A DNA stretch of 64,000 nt, taken from assembly GCF_021533215.1 (NCBI RefSeq), contig NZ_JAJNKA010000011.1:62001-126000 (forward strand), read 5' to 3'. A model generated the notes under the pieces. It was not told where the DNA came from, did no database searches, and was given only the letters and a program-made list of their open reading frames with translations. This DNA comes from Portibacter lacus (GTDB lineage Bacteria > Bacteroidota > Bacteroidia > Chitinophagales > Saprospiraceae). Shown here piece after piece: positions 46,536-55,907 of the stretch (positions are counted from its first letter, which is position 1; every line of letters begins with the position of its first letter). The position numbers and the translations under genes were made by a program.

Positions 46536-47840
46536 TTAAGCGTGGTCTAGATTTATGTCTTTAATTAGATTTAAGAAACTTTCTGAAAAGGTTAACATCG
46601 TCGAAAAGTCAATGGCAGAAGCATTAAGATCTAAATGTGGGTGAATCGATTTATACTTGTTTTCTATTCTCGCCATTTCTTTTTTAACCCTTCTAGCATT
46701 AGGTGTATCTCCATTGATGAACTCTCCATTATTTAGAAATTCAGATTCTGTTACTCGATAGAACAGATCTAGTAATTTCATGTCTGGCATCGGTAAAGCA
46801 TAACTGAAAAGACTGTAACCGACAACATAGGAAGGAATGGCAAGTGCAATGGCAGTATGCTTATTTTCTTTATACCATTGCATTTTATTCAATTCACTTT
46901 CTATTAACTGAGTTAATGTCTCATGTGGTGTTGGTACAGGTAGACCGAAAGTGCTTATCACATCATAAAGTTCTGCTTTAATTTCTTCTTTATCCTTCTC
47001 TAAAATTTTCCTAAATGATTTGATGAAAAGATTATTTTTTAGTGCGACTTCACTCTTGTCGTTCGCAAAGAAAACCCGATGATTTTTTTCTAAATTATCC
47101 ATCAGGAAGCCTTCAGGCGTTAGTAAGTAGTCGAGTTTGTAATTTAAATCTAGCAACAAAAACGATAGCCCGCCTGGAAATTGATCAATATTAAGTTTAC
47201 TGGTTTCAATTTCGTGAAAACACTGGTTGATTTTATGTGTCAAGTAAACATATTGTTTTTCTTTCTGTTCCTCCGATCTGGGAATGATATGCTCATTGTT
47301 GATCGGTCGGAGATCGCTGAATTCATCTAGAATTAGGTCGTCTAATTTATCAGCCTGCGTCGCCATTTCTTTTAATCCTTGGTACAGCTTATTAGGACTT
47401 GCATCTACAGTGTAACTATCGAATATTAGAAGGATGTTGCCTTCTTCATCTAGCGCAAATCTAGAATATTTAAGCAAGTAATTTTTTTCCAAAAGTCGCC
47501 GACTTAATCCAATTTTGATATCGTCGGTTTGTGCTATTTTGGCCTCAGCTCTGAATTTTGTTTCATTTTGAAAACCTGAAATGGTTTTTGATCCTTGAAA
47601 AAATTGAAAGGTGACTTCATTCTCAGCTGTCTGATAGGATATATTCTTATTCTCTGGGTTTTTAAGAAAAGTAAGTAAGTTTATCGTTGCTTTTAGGTAT
47701 TCCTCATTTTCATATGCAAGAAGTGCATCTTCCCAGACCTTGTAATTCGACGAGGGTTTATATGCATCGCTAAACCTACCGAGCATTTTTATTTCTTCTT
47801 TGTCCGTATTCCTGTTAAATAACTCATCTAAAAATCCCAT
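46536..47840 (-). CDS. Unknown protein paired with the zinc-ribbon protease
   Basis: 434 aa from the ATG at 47840 (MGFLDELFNRN). No known family recognised as a whole. Residues about 40-185 look like the YbjN/chaperone-like domain: RRLLEKNYLLKYSRFALDEE, then YQGLKEMATQADKLDDLILD. This matches the C-terminal domain of the neighbouring protease in order and character. The remaining ~250 residues are helical with one hydrophobic patch (AIALAIPSYVVGYSLFSYAL). No signal peptide. It is the first gene of the pair and probably the substrate, adaptor or regulator of the protease. Confidence 0.6.
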   Translation of the reverse strand: MGFLDELFNRNTDKEEIKMLGRFSDAYKPSSNYKVWEDALLAYENEEYLKATINLLTFLKNPENKNISYQTAENEVTFQFFQGSKTISGFQNETKFRAEAKIAQTDDIKIGLSRRLLEKNYLLKYSRFALDEEGNILLIFDSYTVDASPNKLYQGLKEMATQADKLDDLILDEFSDLRPINNEHIIPRSEEQKEKQYVYLTHKINQCFHEIETSKLNIDQFPGGLSFLLLDLNYKLDYLLTPEGFLMDNLEKNHRVFFANDKSEVALKNNLFIKSFRKILEKDKEEIKAELYDVISTFGLPVPTPHETLTQLIESELNKMQWYKENKHTAIALAIPSYVVGYSLFSYALPMPDMKLLDLFYRVTESEFLNNGEFINGDTPNARRVKKEMARIENKYKSIHPHLDLNASAIDFSTMLTFSESFLNLIKDINLDHA

Positions 47841-47936
47841 TTTGTAAAAATATGAATTATTACTTTTAATTTTTACTGAATTAATTAGCTTATGCTTTGA
47901 ATGGTATGGTCGCATGAAAAAAAGAATTAATTATCT

Positions 47937-48899
47937 ATGAATTTTCGAACAGTATTAAAAAAGGACAAGGTCAGAGAAGTAATTTCTTATCAGGATAAAA
48001 TACTGTGTATAGGCTCGTGTTTCGCAGAAAATATACACCATTTTTTAAGCCATCGTAAGTATAAGTCATTTTTGAATCCATGCGGAATTACCTATAATCC
48101 GATTTCGATTGCTAATAGCATTTATTACACGATCGGGATGACAGATATTAAGAGAGAGGATATTCAAGAAAATAATGGGATCTATTTTCATTTTGATTTT
48201 CATTCTCAGTTTTCTGGAACAAGTAAGGATGAAGTTTTTGAGAAAATTACACATCATCTAGAACAAGCTCGGAAATTCAATGATCCAGATGTTTTAATTT
48301 TGAGTTTGGGTTCTGCATTTACTTATTTTCAGAGTATGACGAACGAAGCGGTGAATAATTGCCATAAGATTCCGCAATCGTCATTTGAGAAAGTTAGGTT
48401 GAGTATTTCGCAGATTTCTAATATGTTAAATGTAGCGATTTCTGAGATTAGGAAGGCGAAACCTAAGATGAAAGTGATTGTGACCGTGAGTCCAGTTCGA
48501 CATTTAAAGGATGGAATGATTAATAATAATTTGAGCAAGTCAAGTTTGCTGTTAAGTGTTCCTGAATTAGAGGAGGCGACCTATTTTCCATCATACGAGT
48601 TATTACTAGATGATTTACGAGATTATCGATTTTATGATCGGGATTTAGTTCATCCTTCTTCGGAAGCTGTAGATTATATTTTGGATTTTTTTGAAGGTCA
48701 ATTTTTTTCTGGAGAAAAGGAAATTCGCGACAAGGTTGTGAAAGTTCAGAATGATCTTAAGCATAGAGCTTTCTTTCCTGATTCAGATCAGCACCAGCAA
48801 TTTTTAAAGAAAGTGATGATTAATATGCAAACTTTAATGGAGGAATCCAACGTAGATTTTTTGAGGGAGATACAAGCAACGAAAGAAAAATTAATTTAA
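47937..48899 (+). CDS. GSCFA-family protein
   Basis: 320 aa. The family-defining motif CIGSCFAEN lies near residues 25-33; NPCGITYNPISIANSI and LVHPSSEAVDYI fit the SGNH-hydrolase-like fold, with the Ser of GSCFA as putative nucleophile and Asp/His in YDRDLVHPS. Cytoplasmic, no signal peptide. Common in Bacteroidota; substrate unknown. Its stop overlaps the ATG of the next gene by one base (TAATG). Divergent from the protease pair. Confidence 0.9.
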   Translation: MNFRTVLKKDKVREVISYQDKILCIGSCFAENIHHFLSHRKYKSFLNPCGITYNPISIANSIYYTIGMTDIKREDIQENNGIYFHFDFHSQFSGTSKDEVFEKITHHLEQARKFNDPDVLILSLGSAFTYFQSMTNEAVNNCHKIPQSSFEKVRLSISQISNMLNVAISEIRKAKPKMKVIVTVSPVRHLKDGMINNNLSKSSLLLSVPELEEATYFPSYELLLDDLRDYRFYDRDLVHPSSEAVDYILDFFEGQFFSGEKEIRDKVVKVQNDLKHRAFFPDSDQHQQFLKKVMINMQTLMEESNVDFLREIQATKEKLI

Positions 48900-49963
48900 T
48901 GAGGATTGCATTTACTTTAGTATTAATCATGTTTTTAACAGGCTCAGTTATGAGTCAAGCCAAAAAGGAAAAGAAATTCAAATACAGTGCATTGCCCGTT
49001 GTGTTTTTTTCTCCTGAAACTGGACTTGCATTCGGTGGATTGATTAATACAAATTTTTATATTCAAGATAGTTCTTACAGACCGTCTACGATGTTGTTAG
49101 GTGGTGCATATACTTTGAAGAAACAATTGCTTGTTTATTTACCATTTGAGTTTAACTGGGGAGGGAATAAGTATTTAGCAAAAGGGGAAATAGGGTATTA
49201 TCGGTATTTTTATAATTATTATGGAATTGGGACGGATGTAGATTCGGACTTTGAGGTTTATACCGTAAATTTTCCAAGATTAAGAATCATAGGAGCATAC
49301 CGATTTTATGGAGATCATTACGCAGGGATCAAGTATAATTTTGATGATTATAATATTCAGTCGCTAGATTCGGAAGGGAGTCTTCTCAATGATCAGATTT
49401 CTGGTTATCAAGGTAGTCTTGTATCGCTTGCAGGTTTGGTGCATACTTATGATTCACGAGATTATAATTTCAGTGCGACGAAGGGTTGGTTTATTACGAC
49501 TACATTAGAATATAATGGCTCCGTCTTAGGAAGTGATTTCCAGTTTAGCAGAATAACTTCTGATATTATCAAATATATAAGTGTTGCCGAAAATCATATT
49601 CTAGCCTTGAATCTTTATGGTGGAACGACTTTCGGTACACCTCCTTTTCAAGAACTATTATTATATGGAGGTGGAAACAAAGCAAGAGGATATTATCTAG
49701 GGCACTATAGAGATAAAGCACTGATTGTTTTTCAGCCCGAGTATCGGTTCCCAATCTGGAGGAGGTTTAGTGGCGTTGCATTTGGAACATTAGGGAATGT
49801 AGCTCCAGCATTGAATAAGTTTGAAATTTCGAAGACGAAGTGGAATGCAGGATTAGGGCTGAGGTATATGATTAATCCGGATGATCGATTGAATCTTAGA
49901 GTGGATTACGCTATAGGTAAGGAGACGAGTGGATTGTATATCACGTTTGGTGAAGCTTTTTAA
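48899..49963 (+). CDS. BamA/TamA-like outer-membrane barrel (D15 surface antigen)
   Basis: 354 aa. Signal peptide ending TGSVMSQ. No POTRA domain; only the Omp85-type barrel part: LPVVFFSPETGLAFGGLINT, SRDYNFSATKGWFITTTLEY, ALNLYGGTTFGTPPFQELLL and the GGGNKARGYYLGHYRDKALI segment carrying the RGY-like lid box. Such short homologues are patatin-like or calcineurin-like partners in some genomes; the role here is unknown. Translationally coupled to the GSCFA gene. Confidence 0.88.
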   Translation: MRIAFTLVLIMFLTGSVMSQAKKEKKFKYSALPVVFFSPETGLAFGGLINTNFYIQDSSYRPSTMLLGGAYTLKKQLLVYLPFEFNWGGNKYLAKGEIGYYRYFYNYYGIGTDVDSDFEVYTVNFPRLRIIGAYRFYGDHYAGIKYNFDDYNIQSLDSEGSLLNDQISGYQGSLVSLAGLVHTYDSRDYNFSATKGWFITTTLEYNGSVLGSDFQFSRITSDIIKYISVAENHILALNLYGGTTFGTPPFQELLLYGGGNKARGYYLGHYRDKALIVFQPEYRFPIWRRFSGVAFGTLGNVAPALNKFEISKTKWNAGLGLRYMINPDDRLNLRVDYAIGKETSGLYITFGEAF

Positions 49964-49975
49964 TAGACTGAATGT

Positions 49976-50375
49976 GATGCTTTTTAAGGGTTAGCTTGAG
50001 TGTGAAGCAAGAAAGCGTTGCATTTTTGTTTAGAATTGGGAAGCAATGTTGGGTAGAGAATACATCCTGATATTCTTGTTCTGTAAGCCGAAAAACATTT
50101 CATAGCCTCACTCCATGTGAGACCATGAAGTTTTTCATCACTATCCATGTGATGCTTTTTAAGGGTGGCCTGAGTGTGAAGCATGAAAGCGTTGCATTTT
50201 TCTTAGAATTGAGAAGCAATGTTGGGTAGAGAATATATCCTGAAATTCTTGTTCTGTAAGCCGAAAAACATTTCATAGCCTCACTCCATGTGAGACCATG
50301 AAGTTTTTCATCACTATCCATGTGATGCTTTTTAAGGGAGGCCTGAGTGTGATGGGAGAAAGCGTTGCATTTTTT
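49976..50375. repeat. About 2.3 tandem copies of a 173-175-bp unit
   Basis: Units begin at 49976, 50151 and 50324, the third ending at about 50375. They differ at only a few positions. Each full unit contains a REP-type hairpin TTCAT-agCCTCAC-tccat-GTGAGac-ATGAA (50099-50129 and 50272-50302). Short open frames on the minus strand here are by-products. They account for most of the 684-bp gap 49964-50647. Confidence 0.9.
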
Positions 50376-50480
50376 CAATAATCATTATGGAATGGACTTT
50401 AGGAATTAAATAATTCAGGAAGTAAGTTAATCTAGCTGGATATGTTTAGAATATCCTAAAATTAATTTCGTTTTTAGTCT

Positions 50481-50510
50481 GATGTTAGCGCTTTTTTTAG
50501 CAATGACATC
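50481..50510. repeat. 30-bp palindrome of the 12.6-kb type
   Basis: Its reverse complement, GATGTCATTGCT with AAAAAAA and AGCGCTAACATC, equals the 12632 element except for the swap of AAC and GTC between arms and one T. Same total length and poly-A centre. Confidence 0.75.
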
Positions 50511-50647
50511 AATGATTCATGATTAAAATCTAGCATCATTTTAGAATGCTGTCAGATCATGAACTTTTTAAATATACACATGTCTATGTTCAATTTTTTA
50601 ATAAACAAAACGAAGAGGGAACATGGAATTTGATTAAAATACCATTT

Positions 50648-51247
50648 ATGAGACATTTAATATTTACACTTTTATTAGTTCTTCCATTCACTGCCCAATC
50701 ACAATTTCAATACATCACAAATGACTATGTAGAATTAGGAGCATTTGTTGGAACTAATAATTATCAATTGATTGAGCGAGAGTTAATGTCAGGCAAGAGC
50801 AGTAGAGGGTATGGAGGTTTAGAGAACCAAGGCCTTTTTATGCGATATGGCAAAGGTCTGGCCTCTTTTGCACATTTAAATTTGGGTATTTCTTATTCCA
50901 AAAGGGAAGAAATCTTAGTGGAAAATGTTGTAATTGTAGATAATCAGATTAAAATTGATAATGCTGAGAAATTGGATTTGAAAAGCATTACAGTGGAATT
51001 GGGTCCAAGGTTTAGAATGATAGGTAATGAAATACTCGAGCTGTCCTTGGGATTGGGAGGAATAGGAAGATTGACAAAGAACTCTAATTATTCACCGAAG
51101 GCTGGTTACTATGCACGAGCCTTAGTGGGGTTAAATTTGACTCGTAGATTGCAGATGAATGGAAGTTATGCTTTCGAAACTACAGCAGGAAGAGATAGAT
51201 ATCAGTCTTTTCCGGTCTCATTTGCTATCCAGTATAAAGTCTATTAA
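50648..51247 (+). CDS. Small outer-membrane beta-barrel (paralogue of 57147)
   Basis: 199 aa from the ATG at 50648, chosen for its signal peptide (LIFTLLLVLPFTAQSQ); the frame is open 34 codons further upstream. Strands such as YVELGAFVGTNNYQ, GPRFRMIGNEILELSLGLGG and AGYYARALVGLNLTRRLQMN, and a final strand FAIQYKVY ending in an aromatic residue, indicate an 8-stranded barrel. It shares YGKG-ASFAH, GPRF--IG and the C-terminal third with the gene at 57147. Function unknown. Confidence 0.65.
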   Translation: MRHLIFTLLLVLPFTAQSQFQYITNDYVELGAFVGTNNYQLIERELMSGKSSRGYGGLENQGLFMRYGKGLASFAHLNLGISYSKREEILVENVVIVDNQIKIDNAEKLDLKSITVELGPRFRMIGNEILELSLGLGGIGRLTKNSNYSPKAGYYARALVGLNLTRRLQMNGSYAFETTAGRDRYQSFPVSFAIQYKVY

Positions 51248-51331
51248 GAAATTCTTAGATTTAAAAAATTAAACGAGAAAATGACTTCTAAACAAATGCC
51301 ATTTTAAGAAAGCTAAACATTAAAGAAAACT

Positions 51332-51637
51332 TCAGATCCTCTCTTTGGCCATTCTGTTCCTTAAGCTGCTAATTCCAAGGACAGCAATCGCTCCTCCTAA
51401 CATTGACAACAATAAATTAATGACTAATAAACTATAATGAATCTGATCAACACCAACAATATTCCCAGGACCGAAACCCAACCTACCAAAACTTTTGATT
51501 AAGAAGATACTCCCGAAGACACCTGCAATCGTATTCCCGATAAATCCCATCGAAAAACGCTTATAAATTGACCCGAAAAAATAAGCACCAATGATTCCTG
51601 TGGAAATACTGATCAGTGAAATTAGTGTAGCTGTCAT
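51332..51637 (-). CDS. Small membrane protein downstream of cydB
   Basis: 101 aa with three membrane helices and Gly-rich helices (GIIGAYFFGS, GFIGNTIAGVFGSIFLI). It recalls the GlsB/YeaQ transglycosylase-associated protein family, which is common as a stress-linked membrane protein, but the match is weak. It begins 10 bp after cydB on the same strand and is probably cotranscribed. It is longer than the CydX/AppX peptides, so it is not one of those. Confidence 0.6.
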   Translation of the reverse strand: MTATLISLISISTGIIGAYFFGSIYKRFSMGFIGNTIAGVFGSIFLIKSFGRLGFGPGNIVGVDQIHYSLLVINLLLSMLGGAIAVLGISSLRNRMAKERI

Positions 51638-51647
51638 GTCGTGAACT

Positions 51648-52721
51648 TTAATGTCCGTAATCCATGTGATCTATCTTTCCTCCTAAAAGCCTTTTCTGGA
51701 TAATAAAATAGAAAATCAATAATGTAAATCCAATAATTCCCCAATATACAGCAACGGATAATCCATAATCAGAAGTAGCCGTATTATATATCGTAAGAGA
51801 TTCATTAATGTCATTCGTAGATGGAAGAATCACTGGAAAGATCGATGCTAATGTTGCCGTTATTCCTCCCAAAATGACTAAAGTGGAAAGGATAAATGGA
51901 TATACATCTTTCTTGAATTTCTTAACAAAAAATAGACCTCCGACGCCTATGAAATAGATCAATGGAAATATTCCAAAGTAAGGCTTGTCATAGAAGTTGT
52001 CCATGGCTTCTGGATTGATCTTTAACCATACAACTAAGGAAAGAATCGTTAGTGCTGTCAAGGTTATATTTAAATTGAAAATGACAGATTTCAATTTAGT
52101 ATTGATAGAAGATTCAGTTTTCAAGATGACCCAGTTAGCGCCATGAATTGCAAGAGCCACAACAGTAATCACACCTATAATTAAAGTGAACCAATCTATA
52201 ACACCTGGCGTATCACTTAATGGGCTAAAACTTGAATCCCATAATGGTAAGAAGAAATAATGACCCTCATGCAGTGAAACTCCGTTGGAAGTACTTCCTA
52301 AATTGACACCTCGAACCACATTGCCGAGCGCAATTCCAAAAAACAAAGCAAGCAATAGACTGGAAACACCGAAAGCCTTATCCCAGATATCCTTCCACAT
52401 CTGAAAATCAAATTGACCTCTAAACTCTAACCCTATTGCTCTAAACACTATAAGCCAAAGCACGATAATTAGAGGGAGATAAAAGCCACTAAATACCGAA
52501 GCGTAGAAAATTGGAAAAGCCATAAATAGCAAACCTCCACCGGCAACGAGCCAAACCTCGTTTGAATCCCAAAAGAGTCCCGCGGATTTAGCGATGACGA
52601 CTTTGTCTTTTTCCGTTTTTGCGAAAAATAAGTGAATAATACCAGCTCCGAAATCATATCCGTCGAGAATGAAAAATATTGCCAATACAGTGGCGATGAT
52701 GATATACCAAAAGACTTCCAT
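51648..52721 (-). CDS. cydB: Cytochrome bd oxidase subunit II
   Basis: 357 aa, eight to nine membrane helices. N-terminus VLAIFFILDGYDFGAGIIHL is the family signature, followed by DSNEVWLVAGGGLLFMAFP and the QFDFQMWKDIWDKAFG stretch. It supports the haem-bearing subunit I and is needed for assembly. Three bases separate it from cydA. Together they reduce oxygen with quinol at high affinity, suited to low-oxygen growth. Confidence 0.95.
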   Translation of the reverse strand: MEVFWYIIIATVLAIFFILDGYDFGAGIIHLFFAKTEKDKVVIAKSAGLFWDSNEVWLVAGGGLLFMAFPIFYASVFSGFYLPLIIVLWLIVFRAIGLEFRGQFDFQMWKDIWDKAFGVSSLLLALFFGIALGNVVRGVNLGSTSNGVSLHEGHYFFLPLWDSSFSPLSDTPGVIDWFTLIIGVITVVALAIHGANWVILKTESSINTKLKSVIFNLNITLTALTILSLVVWLKINPEAMDNFYDKPYFGIFPLIYFIGVGGLFFVKKFKKDVYPFILSTLVILGGITATLASIFPVILPSTNDINESLTIYNTATSDYGLSVAVYWGIIGFTLLIFYFIIQKRLLGGKIDHMDYGH

Positions 52722-52724
52722 AGC

Positions 52725-54056
52725 TTAATGAATTTGAGGTTTTGGTCCTTGATGAATAGTCTTTCCGACTAAGACTAAAAATAATAAACCCAATAAAATA
52801 TATAATCCTACGAATCCAATGAGTGTGAATAAAGTATTTCCAGAAGAAACAGTGGGCGAGACACCATCGGAAGTTCGAAGCAATCCATAGACGAGCCATG
52901 GTTGACGACCTAGTTCAGCTACATACCAACCTGTAATATTAGCAATGTAGGGAAATGGGAAAAGAAACATAATCCCCCAAAGCAACGATTTGATTTTATA
53001 TAATTTTCCTAACAGCAAGAACAACACTGCAAGTCCCATTACTCCAATGAATATGGTTCCTAAACCGACCATTATATGATAAGAATAGTAAAGTGCGGGT
53101 ACGTTATCTGGTAGGACGTCCTCTTCGAACTGATCCATTCCCTGAATCTGTGCATCCCATCTGCCATAAGTTAGAAAACTAAGGACATTCGGTACGGCAA
53201 TTTTATTATCGAGCTTTTTCTCAACCATGTTAGGCTGACCGATGAGCACAATTTCAGAACCTGCATGCTCGGTTTCGAAAATTCCTTCCATCGCAGCGAA
53301 GGCTGCTGGTTGGTACTTTGCTACATTCTTCGCATTCCAGTCTCCAGTAGGAAATGCGACAAGTAAACTTGAAACTAAGCCTATAACCACTCCTGTTTTC
53401 AAGAACAATTTTCCGTATTCTACATCTCTATTATTTAGAATATAAAAAGCACCGATACTGGCGACTACAAAAGATGACGTCACTACGGATGCCGCTTGAT
53501 TATGCAAGAAGGCAGGGAAGAGCCAAGGATTGCTGAATAAGGCCGAAAAGTTCTCAAGAACAAAAGTCCCATTTTCTAAAATCTCATATCCGACAGGATG
53601 CTGCATCCAAGCATTAGTCGCAAGGATTAAATATCCACTCGCCCAAGAACCTAGAAAGACCAGAAATCCTGTTAGAAAGTGGAGCTTCTGGCCCATGAGC
53701 TTTTCTCCAAAAATGAATAGTGCGAGAAAGGATGATTCTAGAAAAAAGGAGAAAGTTCCTTCCATTGCCAGTGTCTGTCCTATTATTCCACCAGTTAATT
53801 CAGAAAACTTTGCCCAGTTGGTACCGAACTGGAACTCCATCGGTATTCCTGTCACAACACCCATAGTGAAATTGATGGCAAATATTTTCATGAAAAACTT
53901 AGCTGCGTCATTGAATTTCTCCACTTTTTTTCTGAGATATTGCCATTTAAAATAGACAATAATCAAGGACAGGCCCATGGTGAGTTGGGGGAATAGATAA
54001 TGGAAAGTGATAGTGAAAGCGAATTGCAGCCTATCATAAAAAATCATGTCTTCCAT
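52725..54056 (-). CDS. cydA: Cytochrome bd oxidase subunit I
   Basis: 443 aa, shorter than the ~520-aa E. coli protein because the quinol-binding loop lacks the C-terminal extension (short Q-loop type). The axial haem ligand His19 is in FTITFHYLFPQ. A second ligand region FLHNQAASVVTSSFV and the conserved GWYVAELGRQPWLVYGLLRT are present. Membrane helices number about nine. No cydC/cydD assembly transporter genes follow. It is preceded by a 143-bp gap with no clear promoter. Confidence 0.95.
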   Translation of the reverse strand: MEDMIFYDRLQFAFTITFHYLFPQLTMGLSLIIVYFKWQYLRKKVEKFNDAAKFFMKIFAINFTMGVVTGIPMEFQFGTNWAKFSELTGGIIGQTLAMEGTFSFFLESSFLALFIFGEKLMGQKLHFLTGFLVFLGSWASGYLILATNAWMQHPVGYEILENGTFVLENFSALFSNPWLFPAFLHNQAASVVTSSFVVASIGAFYILNNRDVEYGKLFLKTGVVIGLVSSLLVAFPTGDWNAKNVAKYQPAAFAAMEGIFETEHAGSEIVLIGQPNMVEKKLDNKIAVPNVLSFLTYGRWDAQIQGMDQFEEDVLPDNVPALYYSYHIMVGLGTIFIGVMGLAVLFLLLGKLYKIKSLLWGIMFLFPFPYIANITGWYVAELGRQPWLVYGLLRTSDGVSPTVSSGNTLFTLIGFVGLYILLGLLFLVLVGKTIHQGPKPQIH

Positions 54057-54199
54057 GCTCTTGCGTTTGAATTAAGAATGAATTCAAGAAGTTTGCAAAA
54101 TACGGATTTATGATGTTTTTTTATGTAACCTAGGTTTACTATAAAGATATGTGGAATGAGTATAAATTAGAATATTTTTCAAGTATTACACCTGAGCAT

Positions 54200-54880
54200 T
54201 TAACTCTTAACAATCTTATAGAATTCATCTGCATATGTTGCACTAACTGGAATGTATTCATCACCAATTACAACTCTGCTTTTTTCTACATATTCAATCT
54301 TAGGAATGGATACGATATAAGATTTGTGAACCCGAATAAATTGGTCTGATGGGAGATCAGCCTCAAAATGTTTCATTTTCTGAAGGGTAAGTATTTTGCC
54401 ATTGGTAGTTTGGATCGCAACATAATCTCCATACCCTTTCAAAAACAATATATCTTCGTAGTTGATTTTTTGATGTCGATTTTCTGTTTTAACAAAGATA
54501 TAATTTTGTGTTTTAGCAGGTGGCGCAGATTCTTCTGCCATCACTCGATTGACTGCTTTAATAAATCGTTCTAATGTGATTGGTTTCATTAGATAGTCTA
54601 CCGCATTCAGTTCAAATCCTTCTATCGCATAGTTAGGATATGCGGTAGTGAATATGATTCTTGTCTTATCACCGATGATTTTAGCGAACTGGATTCCGGA
54701 AAGTTCAGGCATCTGAATATCTAAGAAAATGAGATCTACGGAATTGCTTTGAAGAAAACCTAAAGCCTCTAGCGGGTTTGTGAAAATCTGAACCAATTCT
54801 AATTGATCAATCTTTTCAGTGTATGCTTCTAAAAGTTTAGTCGCTAATGGTTCATCGTCTATAATTATACATCTAGTCAT
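54200..54880 (-). CDS. LytTR-type response regulator
   Basis: 226 aa from the ATG at 54880 (TRCIIIDDEPLA), overlapping the sensor gene stop by 8 nt. Receiver domain with IIDDEP and phospho-acceptor in LIFLDIQMPELSG; Lys in DYLMKPITLERF. A LytTR DNA-binding domain follows at about 125-225 (KINYEDILFLKGYGDYVAIQ, FIRVHKSYIVSIPKIEYVE). In Bacteroidota such pairs control nearby or metabolic genes; the target here is unknown. Confidence 0.94.
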   Translation of the reverse strand: MTRCIIIDDEPLATKLLEAYTEKIDQLELVQIFTNPLEALGFLQSNSVDLIFLDIQMPELSGIQFAKIIGDKTRIIFTTAYPNYAIEGFELNAVDYLMKPITLERFIKAVNRVMAEESAPPAKTQNYIFVKTENRHQKINYEDILFLKGYGDYVAIQTTNGKILTLQKMKHFEADLPSDQFIRVHKSYIVSIPKIEYVEKSRVVIGDEYIPVSATYADEFYKIVKS

Positions 54881-55907
54881 TTCTTCTAATTCTAATAATG
54901 GCTGAAAAATGTTCATTTTGATCTTTAATATCCAATTTTTGATCTGAACCGTAAATGAGCTCTAATCTTTTTTGGACGTTCTGCAACCCTATTCCACCGA
55001 CTTCATCTTTTTCTTGTTTCTTAATTTTGTTTCTAACTTTGAAAACGGCCCATCCCTTTTCTTGATAACATGTAATAGTAACTGGCTCGTCCACATCTTG
55101 TAATTCACCGTGCTTGAATGCATTTTCAATTAATGGAAGCAACAAGAATTGCGGGATTTTCATTTCGAGTAAATTAGGGTCAATTTCTTGTGTTACATTC
55201 AGATCTTTGGCAAACCTCATTTTCTGAAGGGAAAGGTAGTTTTCCAGGTGTTCAAGTTCTTGTTTCAACGTCACCTTTTCCTTGTTTTCGTAAAGCGTAT
55301 ATTTTAAGATTTCTGACAGCTTATCTACTGCTTGCAAGGCTTGGTCACTCTTGAGAAATACAAGGGAATATATGGTGTTCATGGCGTTTAATAGGAAGTG
55401 TGGATTAATCTGACTTCGGAGTAAACTTAATTCCATCTGCTGATTAGCCTTTATTAATTCTAATTCTCGATGTTCACTGAAGCGTGAGTAAGTTACGAAG
55501 TAGAAGACTGCACCAAGAATTCCATACATGATGAAGAAGTAAAAATTATCAAGGTAGTAATATTGTAAGGTTACGCCTGATCCATAATTGACAAATCCGA
55601 AAAGGATCCGAGCAACATGCTGATCTAGTAAGTATCTTAATGTTACCGGAATAAAGAAGGCAACAGCACAACCTAGAACCAAGTAAAGCCATTTTCTCGA
55701 AGGGGAAAATCGATAAAAGCTTAAGTAAACGATTAAAGCAATTAAGAAAAATGAACCTCCACCTGACAGTGCAAAGAATGTTTGCTTTAGATTGAAACTT
55801 AAAAATCCACCATTTATTTGCCCATTGAGGAACAATTCTCTTAAAGGATCTACAAGTAAATAGAAACATAGATGGACGATAAATAAACCTTTTATATTAC
55901 TCTTCAT
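54873..55907 (-). CDS. LytS-type sensor histidine kinase
   Basis: 344 aa from the ATG at 55907; a TTG three codons earlier is part of a promoter-like CAGATTTG. Four membrane helices in the first 140 residues, then the His_kinase domain with SQINPHFLLNAMNTIYSL carrying the phospho-accepting His, and an HATPase domain with LIENAFKHGE (N box) and GGIGLQNVQKRLELIYG. Coupled to its LytTR partner by an 8-nt overlap. Confidence 0.93.
   Translation of the reverse strand: MKSNIKGLFIVHLCFYLLVDPLRELFLNGQINGGFLSFNLKQTFFALSGGGSFFLIALIVYLSFYRFSPSRKWLYLVLGCAVAFFIPVTLRYLLDQHVARILFGFVNYGSGVTLQYYYLDNFYFFIMYGILGAVFYFVTYSRFSEHRELELIKANQQMELSLLRSQINPHFLLNAMNTIYSLVFLKSDQALQAVDKLSEILKYTLYENKEKVTLKQELEHLENYLSLQKMRFAKDLNVTQEIDPNLLEMKIPQFLLLPLIENAFKHGELQDVDEPVTITCYQEKGWAVFKVRNKIKKQEKDEVGGIGLQNVQKRLELIYGSDQKLDIKDQNEHFSAIIRIRRND

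Noticed and set aside
49984-50378. Two similar open frames of 66 and 92 codons on the minus strand
   Set aside because: They lie in the 174-bp tandem repeat and owe their likeness to it. No signal peptide, domain or start context supports coding.
51332-51637. CydX-type small subunit of the bd oxidase
   Set aside because: At 101 aa with three helices it is much larger than CydX and lacks its pattern.
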